A stretch of DNA of 55,195 nucleotides, taken from positions 1-55,195 of the forward strand of contig CABYDZ010000006.1 in the NCBI GenBank assembly GCA_902517885.1, written 5' to 3'. Under the pieces are notes generated by a model that was not told the DNA's origin, did not search any database, and worked only from the letters and a program-made list of their open reading frames with translations. Origin of the DNA: an uncultured Pelagibacteraceae bacterium (GTDB taxonomy: Bacteria > Pseudomonadota > Alphaproteobacteria > Pelagibacterales > AG-422-B15). Made by a program: the position numbers and the translations under genes. Below, piece after piece: positions 54,065 through 55,195 of the stretch. How positions within the stretch are numbered: the stretch's first letter is position 1; every line of letters starts with the position of its first letter.

Positions 54065-55195
54065 CGCCGTGATCCTCTCAGTCGTGATTTTTTTATGAGA
54101 GATTCGTACTGATAGGCAAACAAGTGACTTTGTATTTGTCCTACAGTATCCATGCCTACGACTACAACAATAAGTAGAGATGTACCTCCAAGATAAAAAG
54201 GAATTGAGTACTGAGATATCAATATTTCTGGCAATATGCATACAAAAGCTAGGTACATTGCGCCTATGGTTGTGATTCTAGAAAGCACAAAGTCAATATA
54301 CTCTGCTGTTTTATCTCCTGGACGTATTCCAGGAATAAATCCTCCTTGTCTCTTTAGGTTATCTGCCGTTTCAGAAGGGTTAAAAACAATTGAAGTATAG
54401 AAAAAAGCAAAAAAGATTATTGCTGAAGCATATAGTAACATATAAGCAGGTTGGCCTCTGCCTAGAAGTGCCGCAATATCATTTAAAAGTCCAGGCTCAG
54501 CTGATACATTAAAATTTGCAATGGTTATTGGAAGCAATAGTATTGAAGATGCAAAAATTGCAGGTATTACTCCAGCAGTATTAAGTTTTAAGGGTAAATG
54601 AGAACTATCACCAGCAAACATTTTATTACCCATTTGTCTTTTTGGGTATTGAACTATCAACCTTCTTTGAGCTCTTTCCATAAAAACAATGAAAACTACA
54701 ATTGCAATAATCATTATTAATAAGAGTAATAGTGTGATTGTGGATATAGTTCCCTGCCTTCCCAAGGTCATAGTATTGATCAGTGCGCTGGGAATTTCAG
54801 CTACAATTCCTGAGAAAATTATTAATGAAATACCATTTCCTATGCCACGGCTTGTAATCTGCTCACCGAGCCACATTAAAAATACTGTTCCGCCAGTTAA
54901 AGTAATAGTAGTCGATAATCTAAAGAATAGACCTGGATCTGTTACAACTTTACCTGCCGATTCAAGGCCTACTGAGATACCATACCCTTGAAGAAGCGCC
55001 AATATTACTGTTCCATATCTTGTATATTGAGTAATTTTACGTCTTCCAGGTTCGCCCTCTTTTTTAAGATTGGCTAAATGCGGCGATACACTCGTCATTA
55101 GCTGCATTATGATTGAAGAAGATATATATGGCATTATTCCTAATGCAAATATGGCCATACGACTTATCGCACCACCTGCAAAAACGTCGAACATT
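54061..55195 (-). CDS. secY: Protein translocase subunit SecY (partial, 5' end outside window)
   Basis: The channel subunit of the SecYEG translocon. The frame stays open to the window edge. The first residues, MFDVFAGGAISRMAIFALGIMP, correspond to the region after the plug of SecY, so about 70 N-terminal residues lie beyond the window. Nine or so membrane segments are visible, with MERAQRRLIVQYPKRQMGN (a cytoplasmic loop) and FNPSETADNLKRQGGFIPGIRPG (the C5 loop contacting SecA and ribosome) as strong signatures. The stop overlaps the adk start. Confidence 0.97.
   Translation of the reverse strand, partial: MFDVFAGGAISRMAIFALGIMPYISSSIIMQLMTSVSPHLANLKKEGEPGRRKITQYTRYGTVILALLQGYGISVGLESAGKVVTDPGLFFRLSTTITLTGGTVFLMWLGEQITSRGIGNGISLIIFSGIVAEIPSALINTMTLGRQGTISTITLLLLLIMIIAIVVFIVFMERAQRRLIVQYPKRQMGNKMFAGDSSHLPLKLNTAGVIPAIFASSILLLPITIANFNVSAEPGLLNDIAALLGRGQPAYMLLYASAIIFFAFFYTSIVFNPSETADNLKRQGGFIPGIRPGDKTAEYIDFVLSRITTIGAMYLAFVCILPEILISQYSIPFYLGGTSLLIVVVVGMDTVGQIQSHLFAYQYESLIKKSRLRGSRR

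Noticed and set aside
1-55195. Mobile elements, prophage, CRISPR arrays, toxin-antitoxin or defence genes
   Set aside because: I saw no transposase, integrase, phage structural gene, regularly spaced repeats or known defence domains; nearly every base is in or beside a conserved housekeeping gene.

Overview
The window looks like a piece of the core chromosome of a streamlined, strongly A+T-rich alphaproteobacterium, probably a free-living marine type. The evidence is gene order and gene content: the secY-adk-rpsM-rpsK-rpoA-rplQ order without rpsD, the rsh-pyrE-pdxJ-acpS-lepB-rnc-era-recO block, the rpiB-glyA-nrdR-ribD-ribE-ribBX-ribH-nusB block, the plsX-ihfA-merR block beside a cytochrome bc1 assembly chaperone, a 192-residue adenylate kinase without the extended LID, an Asp-type HemB, GatCAB, and a K+-independent H+-pyrophosphatase. 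Intergenic DNA is minimal: no gene-free stretch reaches 150 bases, and many starts and stops overlap. I cannot assign a genus or clade from the sequence alone.

Layout. 1-2543: end of metY, ctaA, a DUF2842 protein and chorismate mutase. 2544-5557: rpmG, a MerR regulator, ihfA, plsX and a bc1 chaperone on the minus strand, with a BamE-like lipoprotein gene divergent from them. 5560-13547: hppA, then the nusB/riboflavin/nrdR/glyA/rpiB run, all minus. 13602-16149: a glycerophosphodiesterase, then divergent DUF1295 and hemB. 16138-27326: one long minus-strand run from rsh down to a 3-hydroxyisobutyrate-dehydrogenase-like gene. 27382-29209: folK, smpB, dapA (minus). 29290-31404: slt (plus). 31414-34738: tRNA-Ser(GCU) and gatBAC (minus). 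34787-43634: a plus-strand run of ruvX, pyrB, plsY, topA, an aldehyde dehydrogenase, a HAD-like protein, a RidA-family protein, a second glycerophosphodiesterase and panC. 43631-45007: mgtE (minus). 45052-46762: lipB and a gamma-butyrobetaine-dioxygenase-like gene (plus). 46752-50281: propionyl-CoA carboxylase alpha and beta subunits (minus). 50333-55195: rluC, rplQ, rpoA, rpsK, rpsM, adk and the end of secY (minus).

Functional themes: translation and secretion (S13, S11, L17, L33, RpoA, SecY, LepB, GatCAB, tRNA-Ser, SmpB, Era, RNase III, RluC), cofactors (riboflavin, heme, heme A, pyridoxal phosphate, pantothenate, lipoate, folate), phospholipid precursors (PlsX, PlsY, AcpS and two GDPDs), pyrimidines (PyrB, PyrE), energy (HppA) and scavenging of small amines or organic acids (PuuB-like oxidase, PuuC-like dehydrogenase, BBOX-like oxygenase, Pcc).

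I found no mobile element, phage gene, CRISPR array, toxin-antitoxin pair or defence system, and nothing I would call a new biological system. The observations of most interest are genes missing from normally conserved neighbourhoods (fabH, DUF177, rpoZ, pyrC, dprA), a RibBX protein that has lost its GTP cyclohydrolase II zinc ligands, a little-characterised HAD/RidA/GDPD cassette, a triple 7-bp repeat overlapping a pccB promoter candidate, and extreme compaction, including start codons of divergent genes only 5 bp apart.
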